A stretch of DNA of 64,000 nucleotides from Hormiphora californensis (GCA_020137815.1 CM035354.1:1505422-1569421); one strand, 5' to 3'. Numbered from the stretch's first letter, positions 42,301 through 52,920 are shown. Numbers and translations: made by a program. Notes: generated from the sequence alone by a model not told the origin.

Positions 42301-45300
42301 TGACATAACAAATCGAATGCAAAAAACCGCATCAAAAAATATTGAAAATTGAATGAGTTATTAACGTTTTAGTCGTTGTATCATATATGACTCTATCGTC
42401 CGTAAGGGAATTCTAGTAACAAATGTCATTTGTGCAAAAGTATAGGTCCAATAGTCAAATTTTATGCTTTGAGGCAGTCTATAGCTAAAATTTCTACAAT
42501 CTTGAACGGTTTTTACTAGAAAAATACCCCAAATTCTACATTTTGTATCATATATGACTCTATCGTCCCAATTGGTAAATTCTCCAAAAACATCCATAAC
42601 TCGGGCTAGAAAAGGAGCTAAGAGTCAAATCAGGGCACTAATCTATGTAAAATCATCGCATTAGTGGGGGTAGAGCACATATTTAGGTCGCTATCTTGCC
42701 CCCTAATTGAGATAATTGGATAATTAGCCAATTATCTGTCCCGCGCATGCTAATAAATGAAACTTTGCTTTGGGAAGGAGTTATGAGTCAAATGGGGGCA
42801 CTAAAATGTGTAGAATCATCACATTAGTGGGGTTAGAGCACATATTTAGGTCTCTATCTGGACCCCTAATTGAGATAATTGGATAATTAGCTAATTAGTT
42901 GCCCTTCAGCGCTAAAAAATTAAATTTGGCGGAGTATACAAGACAAATGGGGGCATTAAAATGTGTAAAATCGTCGCCTTAGTGGGGACAGAGCACATAG
43001 CTGAGTTTCTATTCCCGCTCCTAATTGAGATAATTGGATAATTAGCTAATTGACGGTTACATGATGCCCCCTTTTCACCATATACCGTGGTTTCTGGCTA
43101 ATCCTGAGCTCTTTTGTTCAATCTAAGGATCTTTTGTCATCCCTTTACCCCATTTGTATCACCTTTGACTCGTTTTACACAATAATATAGCACTCTATAC
43201 AACCTTAGACGCCGCCTTCAGCTCTTTAGAACCCTCTTGCTTAATCCTAGACCTCTCATAATTTCGAGATCCATATACACCTTCCTAACCGATTTTTTTT
43301 GGGATATCCTATTGCTCCTACAAGACGTTCAACCCCTAATGTACTACAGTTGCCCATTTTATTATTGGACACACGGTTTAGATTCCCCATACATTATTTC
43401 TCCTCATCACTCTCACAATCTCATTTGCTACTAAGAAAACTTCTCATGAACTCCATCGGAAATAAAAATGATTTGTAGAAGGCGTTTAGTATGGTGTATG
43501 AGAGGTCTAGCTAGGAGTAGGATGAAGCAAGGGGGTTGTACAGAGCTGAAGTCGGCGTCTAAGGTTGTATAGAGTGCTATATTATTGTGTAAAACGAGTC
43601 AAAGGTGATACAAATGGGGTAAAGGGATGACAAAAGATCCTTAGATTGAACAAAAGAGCTCAGGATTAGCCAGAAACCACGGTATATGGTGAAAAGGGGG
43701 CATCATGTAACCGTCAATTAGCTAATTATCCAATTATCTCAATTAGGAGCGGGAATAGAAAATCAGCTATGTGCTCTGCCCCCACTAAGGCGACGATTTT
43801 ACACATTTTAGTGCCCCATTTGTCTTGTATACTACGCCAAATTTAATTTTTTAGCGCTGAAGGGCAACTAATTAGCTAATTATCCAATTATCTCAATTAG
43901 GGGTCCAGATAGAGACCTAAATATGTGCTCTAACCCCACTAATGTGATGATTCTACACATTTTAGTGCCCCCATTTGACTCATAACTCCTTCCCAAAGCA
44001 AAGTTTCATTTATTAGCATGCGCGGGACAGATAATTGGCTAATTATCCAATTATCTCAATTAGGGGGCAAGATAGCGACCTAAATTAGTGCCCTGATTTG
44101 ACTCTTAGCTCCTTTTCTAGCCCGAGTTATGGATGTTTTTGGAGAATTTACCAATTGGGACGATAGAGTCATATATGATACAAAATGTAGATTTGGGGTA
44201 TTTTTCTAATAAAAACCGTTCAAGATTGTAGAAATTATAGCTATAGACTGCCTCAAAGCATAAAATTTGACTATTGGACCCATACTTTTGCACAAATGAC
44301 ATTTGTTACTAGAATTCCCTTACGGACGATAGAGTCATATATGACACAGTGGGCCCAGCAAAAACTACATGTCGAAACTTCAAATTTCTTTTTCGAGGTA
44401 GTTTGTGGTAATAATATCTACTTATGAAACCCGATAGGTGATTTAACAGTCGTTTGGACATTTTGCGCGCTCATGATAACTGCTAGCTGGGAGATTTAAC
44501 ACCCTGCTCGCTGTTTAACAGTCCCGCTCTCTTTTTCACGCATTTCTCTTCATTTGAATAACATGCGTGTAAAATTCTAAGTATTGAAAATGTGTGTAAA
44601 CACACAGTTCTGTCAACAAAAGAAAGGGGAAACATGTCTGCAACACGTTTCAATGTTATCTCTCTCATAAGGAGTGAAAAGAATCACATTCCATTCATTT
44701 CTCTCTCTCATTGTCTCTTTTACTGTTCACTACCTCTGACAGTGTGTATTGCCCCTAATCTTTCTCTCTCTTTCTCAAACATGTTAGGAACAGTAGACAC
44801 TAAGTCTACACACATTTTCAGGGTGTCTATTGACTATTTGCCAGCAGTTCTAGTGTGTTTCACCTTGTGTTGTGTCTCTTATTTGTGTGTAATTACTATC
44901 GGGTTTCATAAAATATGAACGTTTGTTAGCCTATCGCGTTATAGGTTTAAATCACCTCCCCCTCACCCTCGGCTGGCGCCTCGGGATCGGCGTCGGGATT
45001 TAAACCAGTTTAATCGCCCTGCCGGGCGATTAAACTCCAGTTGGCTGTCCCCAGCTCGCGCTGGGAACAGCCAACTTCATAACGCGCCAGTCTACAAACG
45101 TTCATACTTCATATGAACGAAAAATTAGAAAAATCTATCGAGCCAATCCTTCTCGTCCTTAAAGGGTTAACTAGTTAGTTAAGCGGAAATTGGGTGATAT
45201 AACTAGATGGGAGATAATTTGGTCTTATTATAGAAGATTGGGTCTCTAACTAGTTAGTTAGATTCCGCTATTTTCGCTTAGATATAAACTAGTACTAGTT

Positions 45301-46224
45301 AGTTAAGCGGAAATAATTGGTATAACCCCGGTATAAATGCAATCTTAACTACTTTACTTGATACTTGACTGCTAAACGCAAAGGTTATATCGTAACTTTT
45401 AATGAGTATGGTATTTATATCTGGGGGGTAGCTGCAGGGGGATGTGCAGGGGGGGGGGGGTAGCTTATGAGTATGGCATATCAGAAGTTATAAAATCAAG
45501 AGCTGGGGGGGAGCTGCAGGGGGATGTGATTATAACCAGTACCTGCGCAAAGTCCCGTACAAGCAGAAGAAGTTCTTTCATCTCCAGAAATCCAGAATGA
45601 TCCTGATCGTAGTTCCTCCACATCTTGAGGAAATCTGAAGAATCAGGAATAGTTAGGAACCTAAGACTATCATGTAGAGGCAAAATAGGATACCTTACAT
45701 TCTAAGTAACATTCTTTGTTACACATCTTGAGGAAATATGTACAAAGGGAGGGGTTTAAGAAAATCTGTATAGCGGAATCAGGAATAGCATTAGTTAGGA
45801 ACAATTGACTATCATGCAGAGGATAACTAGGATCTACCATGTTCTAAACATTTTTTAATACACAGCGCCAGGGGTAAGATCTCTTAGTATCCTAGTATGG
45901 GAAGTAATTTTGATCTCTCCTTCTGGTGATCAATACACACACACACACACACACACACACGCCCTCTGTACAACAGTTTAATGGGGAATCTCACACATAC
46001 ACGGGCAGAACTCGGTTAAGGAGAGATTAATTAGTATCCTAGTATGAATTGAAACAAACTGCTGATTATTTAGTTAGTGGTTAGGTACCTGCTGAGGGTA
46101 TCCTGTGCCCTATCCTAATGAGGTAGTTCTGCTCGGTAGGGATGCAGTCTATCAGGACATCTTTAGGTATCTCAGCGGGTAACCTCTCTCCCATTATATC
46201 GTGTATCTTGTGCAGTACCTCCAT
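39314..46224 (-). CDS. Secretagogin/calbindin-like EF-hand protein, four exons, both ends possibly incomplete
   Basis: Exons on the minus strand: 46224-46089, 45634-45543, 41676-41527 and 39475-39314; phases agree. The start is the ATG in TTCACCATGGAGG. Exon 1 (IPTEQNYLIRI) matches the linker before EF2 of this family. Exon 2 has EF loop DQDHSGFLEMKE. Exon 3 has DINKDGRLELEE, then MSVEDNFMKAF like the family's 'QENFL' linker. Exon 4 has DTDNTGYLDKEE. Loops have acidic residues at 1, 3, 5 and 12 with Gly 6, so calcium binding is likely. Family members have six EF-hands and act as cytosolic calcium sensors or buffers. Here the first hand is missing upstream, where transposons begin 30 bases before the ATG. 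The last two are missing downstream: exon 4 ends at a proper donor, but the next exon was not found. Confidence 0.8.
40720..41410 (+). mobile_element. Bipartite element A, copy 1 (A1)
   Basis: Part 1 is 40720-41207 (488 bp) between TATGAAACCCGATAG and its exact inverse. After AAA comes part 2, 41211-41403 (193 bp), between TATGAACGTTTGT and its inverse. A 7-base tail CTTCATA follows. Part 2 contains three hairpins: GGTTTAAATC/GATTTAAACC, AGTTTAATCGCCC/GGGCGATTAAACT and GGCTGTCCCCAGC/GCTGGGAACAGCC. Flanking TA on both sides suggests a TA target duplication. It sits in intron 3 of the EF-hand gene. Confidence 0.8.
41769..41940. mobile_element. MITE family P copy
   Basis: Starts CAGTCGGACCCCGATTTA after TA and ends with its complement before TA, 172 bp. 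The interior uses 'TTTAACGG' phrases in place of 'TTTAGGGA', so sub-families exist. It lies in an intron of the EF-hand gene, just before exon 3. Confidence 0.8.
42033..45170. mobile_element. TTAA-flanked foldback (piggyBac-like ends) carrying A2
   Basis: The ends TTAA-CCCTTTGAGGGCGA and (inverted) TTAA-CCCTTTAAGGACGA suit a piggyBac-type non-autonomous element. Inner arms of roughly 900 bases (42360-43260 and 43490-44350) are inverted copies sharing CATATATGACTCTATCGTCC. Each arm contains three diverged units with GAGATAATTGGATAATTAGC. The outer left 300 bases are not mirrored on the right. Element A2 has inserted in the right flank. No transposase is encoded. Confidence 0.7.
44423..45113 (+). 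mobile_element. Bipartite element A, copy 2 (A2)
   Basis: Same length as A1 and apparently identical over both parts, offset by 3703 bases, including the tail CTTCATA. It is inserted inside the TTAA foldback, so it transposed after that element arrived. The 108-codon (+) and 61-codon (-) frames in part 1 are identical in A1, A2 and A3 only because the copies are young. Confidence 0.8.
45938..45960 (+). repeat. (CA)n microsatellite
   Basis: A short run of CA units between exons 1 and 2 of the EF-hand gene. Confidence 0.9.
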
Positions 46225-47260
46225 GGTGAAACTGAATATTTGGACTATTTTTATATGAACTATGAACGTTTGTAGACTGGCGCGTTATCAAGTTGGCTGT
46301 TCCCAGCGCGAGCTGGGGACAGCCAACTGGAGTTTAATCGCCCGGCAGGGCGATTAAACTGGTTTAAATCACGACGCCGATCCCGAGGCGCCAGCCGAGG
46401 GTGAGGGGGAGGTGATTTAAACCTATAACGCGATAGGCTAACAAACGTTCATAGTTTATGAAACCCGATAGTAATTACACACTAACATGAGACACAATAC
46501 AAGGTAAAACACACAAGGAGTACTGGAAAATATTCAACAGACGTCCCCAAACTATGTGTAGACTAACTGGCACCTAGTTGCAACTGTTCCTAACATATTT
46601 GAGTAAGAGAGAGCAAGATTGGAGCCAATACACACAGTGAGAGATATTGAATAGTAAAAGAGAGAATGAGAGAGAGAAGAGATAGGAATGCGACTCTTTT
46701 GACTTTTTATGAGAGAGATAACATTGAAAAGTGTTGCAGATGTGTTTCCCTCTCTGTTATTGACAGAACTGTGTGTTTACACACATTTTAATTACTCTGA
46801 ATTTTACACGCATTTTACTGGGAAGAACTATTTTAGGTATACTTACAAAGGCAAATAAATCAATACACACATCAGAACCGTACACACTAAGGACCCCACA
46901 CAGCGTCTGCTGCAGCTAAGGGGCCCTGAAATCTAGATAGAAGGCTAGTAAAATACTGCAAAAGCCTCGTCACGGTAATTGAAGTACTAAAGAGAGGGGG
47001 TAGAAAATACCTGGTGGACTGGGCGGCTATCCCGAGGGTGGAGCAGGCCTCATATCTCGGACTGTGAACATGAACAGAGTGGGGAGGGGTAGGGCGTAGG
47101 GGAGGGGTAGGGGAGGTGTATTGTGTACTAGAGAACGTTACTGGGTACAATGGACTCAATCAGGTGTTTCTTAGTGAGACGGACAAACTCAGTCAGTGAA
47201 TCACTCTGTCTGATAGAGTAGGGCAGCTTATTCCACAAATCAGTGACTCGGTGAAAAAAG

Positions 47261-50200
47261 CTAGTCCCTAAGAGCCCTATGAGTGTTCGTGTGGTAGGCA
47301 GACATGAACACTAGAGTCGTTTTGTCACGACCCTCACGAATGTCACTATTCTGACGGGTGGCTCTGAGTGTGCTGGGGTTGATCGGTTGAATGTACTGAG
47401 GGACAGTGATGCTAATCATACCATACACAATCTTGTAAAACAATCTAAGATCGTAAAACTCGAACAGCTGCTTAAACGGGAGAAGGTTCAAACTCAGCAG
47501 ATGATCCACATACTCGTCATTTGTATACGAGGCAAGTGGTTCATTTCTGATCCATTTCACAACCCGTTTTTGCAGCAGTTCAAGTGACCTCAGACTACCA
47601 GCATTCACACACGACCAGACCTGGTTACAGTGCTCAACTAACGACCTCACCATGGACAGATACAGTGTTCTCTTACAAGAACTCCTACTAAGGAAATAAC
47701 AAGTCCTGCGGAGCAGGTTGAACTTAAACGACATGGATGTGATAATAGAGTCACAGTGGGAGTTGAAATCTAAAGTGCTGTTGATGACAATACCCAGGTC
47801 ACGTTGGTTAGTGACATACTCCAGAGCCACCCCTCCAAGAGAGTAGAAGTACTTGTGGAAGGGGAGGCTACTGAATGGGTTAGATGACTGTGTGGTAGGG
47901 CTGATGACACTCAGAACCTGGCACTTAGCTGGGTGAAACCGCATCATGCTCCGAATTGACCAATCATACAAGGCATCAATTGACTTCTGAAGTTCAAAAT
48001 GATCACTCATACTGTCTATTCTGCGCCAGATCTTGGTGTCATCAGCGTACAGGGAGATGTTAGTCCCAGGTGACGTTAAGTTAAATATATCATTAATAAA
48101 CAGGACGAACAATACAGGACCTAAGATGGATCCCTGGGGTACACCAGAGGCCACCGGAAGGATATCAGAGCTCCCACCATCAATAACAACTTTCTGACAT
48201 CTATCCTTCAGGTAGCTCCTAATGAGTCCCAGCAACTGACCACCCACACCAAAACCCAGCTTCAGCTTACTCAGTATCAGATCATGATTACAAGAATCGA
48301 AGGCACGGGAGAAGTCAAAGTATACAACATCTACCCTTGCCCTCGCGTCTAATGCTTCTGCCAGATTGTGGGTGAATGGAATAAGTTGTGTGGTACAGGA
48401 TCTACCTCCTAGAAAACCATGCTGACGGGGGTCTAGGTGAGGGGAACATATATCTAGAATCCTAGGCTTGACAAGCCTCTCTAGGACCTTAGAAACAAGA
48501 GAAAGTAGAGATATGGGTCTATAGTTAGCCACGTCTCTCCGATCTCCTTTTTTAAAGACAGGTACTATTGAGGCAAGCTTCCAAGCGTCGGGAAATGTAC
48601 CCTCCCTCGCACAAATGTTATACAGTAACCAGAGGGGGTAAGTGAGAGACCCAGCACAGTTTTTGAGGACTCTGCCAGGTATCCCATCATCCCCACAGGC
48701 CTTAGAACTATCAATAGATGCAAGGGCAGTATACACTTCGTTATAGGTAAAGAACACTGAGCTCTCAGACACATCTACCTCAATATCGTAGCTACTAGGA
48801 GCAGTGAAATGTGAGACAAGATGGTTGTTGAACAGGTTCGCCTTACCAGAGGGATCAGACCTATACACACCGTCACTAAACACACTCTCGGGGATCCGCA
48901 GGGTCTTACTGGACAACTTAATATGAGACCAGAACCTCTTGGTGATACCACACCCAGAATCAACATCAAAATAGTCGTTCATTCTAGATGAGATAACCCT
49001 CTTTAGGTTTTTTCTAGCCACATAATAAGCTGTCTTATTCTCAGGAGAGGGGTTGCCACTGAGACGAGATCTCAGGGTCTCCTTCCTGTTTCTAGCTCTC
49101 ACCACATCACGATCATCATGCCACGACGGGGTGAAAGGGTTTCTCACACGCTTCTTGGGGATGTACTTCTCACACAGACTAACAATCACTCTCCTCACAT
49201 TCTCCCAGGAATCGTTGATATTAACACTGATAAGCCGATCCCAGTTCACCATGCCAAGGGCGACATTCAGTGGAATGGGGTCGAACTTTCTAAAATCATA
49301 ACGAAATCTGGCAGGACGGCTACTACGGTTGAAACTTAGATTTATATTAAATCTCAGCCCGTAGTGATCAGAACAACACACCTCATTCACATCACAAACT
49401 GACAACTGACCAACGAGATCCGGGCAGTTGGTGAACAACAAATCTAATGTGTTACCAGAGACATGTGTAGGGGACATAACCAGCTGGGAATGACCTAGTT
49501 CACCACAGAGAAAGTCAACGAACTCACCTTCAAGAGCATTCTTAGTGGTGCCATCGGGCCAGGAGATCCCTGGTAGGTTGAAGTCACCGACTAAGAAATG
49601 CCGCTTGAAACTCCTGGTTTTGGCCAGATTCAACAAATAACTTTTAACATTGGACAGGTTAACAGATGTTAACGAACTAACACGGTAAAAGGTGGTTATA
49701 CAGAAACTGATGTTGGTACTACAGTTGAAAACAACACTGAGAATCTCTGCCTGGGTACTAAAGCGGTCAAACTTATAACTAGAAAGAGAAAGGTCTTCCC
49801 TATGCGCTATGAGCACCCCACCACCGTTGGCCCTAAACTTCTTGGGTTGATCGGGGTCAAAGGGATGGGTAGCAGCACAGCGATCCAGTCTGAACACTTT
49901 GTAACCATTAGAGAATATCTCACTAGGCTTGATATTGCTTTTCAACCATGTCTCGTTAATGACTATAATATCGGGCTTGTGAGTGTAGATGAAGTCCTGG
50001 AATTCTAGGACCTTGCTCACAGCCAGGTCAGGAGAAGTCTGACTAAGGTTGGCAGTGTGAACAAAGCCCCGAACATTATTATAGAGCACACTCAGAGAAC
50101 GAGGTCCTGGGTTGGCAATACTGGGGTTACAGACAAACAGCATGAGAAAGTTCATCACACACAAGAAGAGAGAAATCACCATATGGGACGTACTATGATC

Positions 50201-50371
50201 TCTCTGTCTGGTGGTGAAGATGAGGATACACACTAGATTAACAAACGGTCTAATAGCACACAGGGGGTGGGTAGGGGGGAAGAGGGGCAGAACAGCTGGG
50301 GTTACTGTAGGGGGTGGGTTAGTGATAGACAGGTGAGCAAAGAAACAGAGTGAAACGATAAACGTGTACAT
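47261..50371 (-). CDS. LINE ORF2: endonuclease and reverse transcriptase
   Basis: Up to 1036 residues; the true start may be an internal Met. The first 85 or so residues are hydrophobic and not family-like. The endonuclease (about residues 90-340) shows INETWLKS, VGDFNLPGISW (GDFN) and CSDHYGL (SDH), the apurinic-endonuclease-type catalytic motifs. The RT (about 560-850) shows VPVFKKGDRRDVANYRPISL, GFLGGRSCTTQL, DVVYFDFSRAFDS, SGVPQGSILGPVLFVLFIND and LYADDTKIW. It ends with a conserved LINE C-terminal domain (LVEHCNQVWS, LELLQKRVVKWI). It nicks target DNA and primes reverse transcription from the cut. All catalytic motifs seem intact. Confidence 0.92.
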   Translation of the reverse strand: MYTFIVSLCFFAHLSITNPPPTVTPAVLPLFPPTHPLCAIRPFVNLVCILIFTTRQRDHSTSHMVISLFLCVMNFLMLFVCNPSIANPGPRSLSVLYNNVRGFVHTANLSQTSPDLAVSKVLEFQDFIYTHKPDIIVINETWLKSNIKPSEIFSNGYKVFRLDRCAATHPFDPDQPKKFRANGGGVLIAHREDLSLSSYKFDRFSTQAEILSVVFNCSTNISFCITTFYRVSSLTSVNLSNVKSYLLNLAKTRSFKRHFLVGDFNLPGISWPDGTTKNALEGEFVDFLCGELGHSQLVMSPTHVSGNTLDLLFTNCPDLVGQLSVCDVNEVCCSDHYGLRFNINLSFNRSSRPARFRYDFRKFDPIPLNVALGMVNWDRLISVNINDSWENVRRVIVSLCEKYIPKKRVRNPFTPSWHDDRDVVRARNRKETLRSRLSGNPSPENKTAYYVARKNLKRVISSRMNDYFDVDSGCGITKRFWSHIKLSSKTLRIPESVFSDGVYRSDPSGKANLFNNHLVSHFTAPSSYDIEVDVSESSVFFTYNEVYTALASIDSSKACGDDGIPGRVLKNCAGSLTYPLWLLYNICAREGTFPDAWKLASIVPVFKKGDRRDVANYRPISLLSLVSKVLERLVKPRILDICSPHLDPRQHGFLGGRSCTTQLIPFTHNLAEALDARARVDVVYFDFSRAFDSCNHDLILSKLKLGFGVGGQLLGLIRSYLKDRCQKVVIDGGSSDILPVASGVPQGSILGPVLFVLFINDIFNLTSPGTNISLYADDTKIWRRIDSMSDHFELQKSIDALYDWSIRSMMRFHPAKCQVLSVISPTTQSSNPFSSLPFHKYFYSLGGVALEYVTNQRDLGIVINSTLDFNSHCDSIITSMSFKFNLLRRTCYFLSRSSCKRTLYLSMVRSLVEHCNQVWSCVNAGSLRSLELLQKRVVKWIRNEPLASYTNDEYVDHLLSLNLLPFKQLFEFYDLRLFYKIVYGMISITVPQYIQPINPSTLRATRQNSDIREGRDKTTLVFMSAYHTNTHRALRD

Positions 50372-50985
50372 GAACAGTCCGAGAATGAGGCCACATACCA
50401 GTTCGAGGAAAGCCGCAAAGTCCGCAGGTCCTTCTAGATTCCCCTGGTTTACACATCTAGAGACATAAACACACTTTCCAATCCTCTCTCTATATAACTC
50501 TAAACATATTGGTATTAGTGGCGAGAAGGGGGCTACCCGTGCACAGGTAAAAACAGTATAGTGGGGGCAAGAAGGGGGCGGACCGGGGTAAAACAGCGAG
50601 GTAGGTTGAGCAGAGGGGTTAGGGAACGACCAGCAAGTAGAGTTCAGGGAGTGGGGATCAAATAAACAAACCCGAGTAAATATCCAATTAAATATTCAAT
50701 CACTGTGAGAGTAAAAACTGAGAATCTAGACTTGTTTCCAAAAAAGAAACAAAACACAGTTCAGCTAAAAATAGACACTATAGCTCCACCCTCCCCAACA
50801 TTCTCTACTCCTGGGTTAGGAAGAACAGTCTCCCAAATAAGGTATAAAGAGTTCGATCACGTGACAAGCGGTGCAACACAGTGCTCTCTCTCCCTCGCTC
50901 CTTACTACCCTTGCCTGCAGATGTACAATACATAGAATACACGACACGTGATCAATCAGGCAGGGGCTAAAAAAGACAGTCAATA

Positions 50986-51717
50986 CTAAGATCTCTCATT
51001 CAGTTGATTCACATTTGTGATCCGTCTCTTGAAAGTATCGTCAGACATCTTAACAGAGAACATCTTAACCGGCCCGTCGAAATACACCTTGCTCACTCCC
51101 TCACACTCCTCCAGTTGCCTCTTCCTCTCCAGAACAGCAGGTGGGGTATAATGGTAAGCACCAATATTCTTCTTTCTCAGGGGACCCTGTCGCCTGTAAT
51201 CAGAAACAATGTCCTTATCCCGGATGTGACTAAATACAACAGTAACAGAGCGGGGTTTGGCTGGATCCTTCAATTTGTTCCGGTGTACAGTTGATATCCG
51301 GCTGGATGTGAAGTCGGGAATGATCTCCCTAACATGCTTGGCCACCACCTCAGTGATGTCCTCGCTGGGGTCCTCTTTTATACCGGTCAGGATGGTGGTA
51401 GATCTCCCGGAGTATGATTCAGACTTCAGCAGGCGGTCCTCAAGGGAGGGGTCGCTGGTCTGGCCAGTGGAGACAAGAGGTCCCATCGACTCCAAACGAG
51501 TCTCAAGAGCTGCATTACTCTTCTGGAGCTCAGCAACGGTGCTTTTGAGAGCAGCATTTTCCTCTCGGATCTCAGCGATGGCAAAATACAGAACATTGAA
51601 TACTGCGGCAATGTCACCATGTTTAGCAGCAAGTTTTTTGGACTCAGCTATCACCTTAGACTGGTCTAGAGCAAGAAAGGCACTGGTATCGGTTCTAGTA
51701 CGGGTAGCAGTGACCAT
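50986..51717 (-). CDS. LINE ORF1: coiled-coil RNA-binding protein
   Basis: 243 residues from an ATG at 51717. Residues of about 45-80 form a coiled coil (IREENAALKSTVAELQKSNA). Next comes a region resembling the L1 ORF1p RNA-recognition fold (SRISTVHRNKLKDPAKPRSV, FSHIRDKDIVSDYRR), then a basic C-terminal domain (RKKNIGAYHYTPPAVLERKR). Such proteins trimerise and coat the element's RNA. No zinc knuckle is seen. It is unbroken, which supports a recent insertion. Confidence 0.8.
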   Translation of the reverse strand: MVTATRTRTDTSAFLALDQSKVIAESKKLAAKHGDIAAVFNVLYFAIAEIREENAALKSTVAELQKSNAALETRLESMGPLVSTGQTSDPSLEDRLLKSESYSGRSTTILTGIKEDPSEDITEVVAKHVREIIPDFTSSRISTVHRNKLKDPAKPRSVTVVFSHIRDKDIVSDYRRQGPLRKKNIGAYHYTPPAVLERKRQLEECEGVSKVYFDGPVKMFSVKMSDDTFKRRITNVNQLNERS

Positions 51718-51967
51718 GTTTAATTAATCAAGGTGGCAGGAATTTGTTGGGGGTGAAGAAGAGTAGATGTATCAGGAGCTCTAAAAACACGACCAAATAT
51801 ACGATGGCAATTGCAATGGCAATTGCATGTTATTCAAATGAAGAGAAATGCGTGAAAAGGGGCACTGGTCTGTTAAATCGCTAGGAGGATGTAAAATCTC
51901 CCAGCTCGCAGTTAACATGTGCGCGTAAAATGTTCAAACGACTGATAAATTAGCTATCGGGTTTCAT

Positions 51968-52655
51968 ATGAAGTATGAACGTTTGTAGACTGGCGCGTTA
52001 TGAAGTTGGCTGTTCCCAGCGCGAGCTGGGGACAGCCAACTGGAGTTTAATCGCCCGGCAGGGCGATTAAACTGGTTTAAATCCCGACGCCGATCCCGAG
52101 GCGCCAGCCGAGGGTGAGGGGGAGGTGATTTAAACCTATAACGCGATAGGCTAACAAACGTTCATATTTTATGAAACCCGATAGTAATTACACACAAATA
52201 AGAGACACAACACAAGGTGAAACACACTAGAACTGCTGGCAAATAGTCAATAGACACCCTGAAAATGTGTGTAGACTTAGTGTCTACTGTTCCTAACATG
52301 TTTGAGAAAGAGAGAGAAAGATTAGGGGCAATACACACTGTCAGAGGTAGTGAACAGTAAAAGAGACAATGAGAGAGAGAAATGAATGGAATGTGATTCT
52401 TTTCACTCCTTATGAGAGAGATAACATTGAAACGTGTTGCAGACATGTTTCCCCTTTCTTTTGTTGACAGAACTGTGTGTTTACACACATTTTCAATACT
52501 TAGAATTTTACACGCATGTTATTCAAATGAAGAGAAATGCGTGAAAAAGAGAGCGGGACTGTTAAACAGCGAGCAGGGTGTTAAATCTCCCAGCTAGCAG
52601 TTATCATGAGCGCGCAAAATGTCCAAACGACTGTTAAATCACCTATCGGGTTTCA
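51968..52655 (-). mobile_element. Bipartite element A, copy 3 (A3)
   Basis: Minus orientation, practically identical to A1 and A2. Its tail begins exactly at the end of A4: the joint reads GGGTTTCATATGAAGTATG, so the CATA of A4 and the TATGAAG tail of A3 overlap. It is followed by TA then GTTCATTTAATTTC. A3 thus inserted at the terminal TA of an older copy in the same orientation. Confidence 0.8.
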
Positions 52656-52920
52656 TAGTTCATTTAATTTCAGCTAACAAGTTGTTTTCCAGAAGTTTAT
52701 GTGTCCCGTTTTTCGTTAGACTTTTTTCAATTTTTTTTTGGAGTATATAATCAGTAGATGTGTCTATTTTGTTCTAAGTGAGTCAGGATATTAACAATCT
52801 TGGTGTACCGCTCTGAATCTGGGCAGTGTTGGACTCATGTCAATGATCCAGCCCTGTCTGGACTGAGCGGTATACTAAAAACCCTTTATTATTATTATTA
52901 TTATTAGTATATTCGAACAT

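Larger units (their letters stand above)
46819..51823 (-). mobile_element. Full-length two-ORF LINE retrotransposon
   Basis: A non-LTR element of about 5.0 kb with ORF1 (51717-50986), a 614-bp spacer, ORF2 (50371-47261) and a 3' region ending near 46819. It lies in A4: the host phrase TTTTACACGCAT breaks at 46818 and GCATGTTATTC resumes near 51823, so a short GCAT-like target duplication is possible. Both ORFs are uninterrupted, so it may still be mobile. The ORF2 C-terminal motif DLRLFYKIVYG suggests the CR1/Jockey side of the LINE tree. Confidence 0.85.
46254..51967 (-). mobile_element. Bipartite element A, older copy split by a LINE (A4)
   Basis: Minus orientation. The tail TATGAAC and part 2 occupy 46254-46453 (part 2 itself again 193 bp). 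Part 1 starts at 46457 and is interrupted near 46818 by the LINE, resuming near 51823 and ending ATCGGGTTTCATA at 51967. Part 1 shows many differences from A1-A3, including indels that break the 108-codon frame, while part 2 differs very little. Confidence 0.75.
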
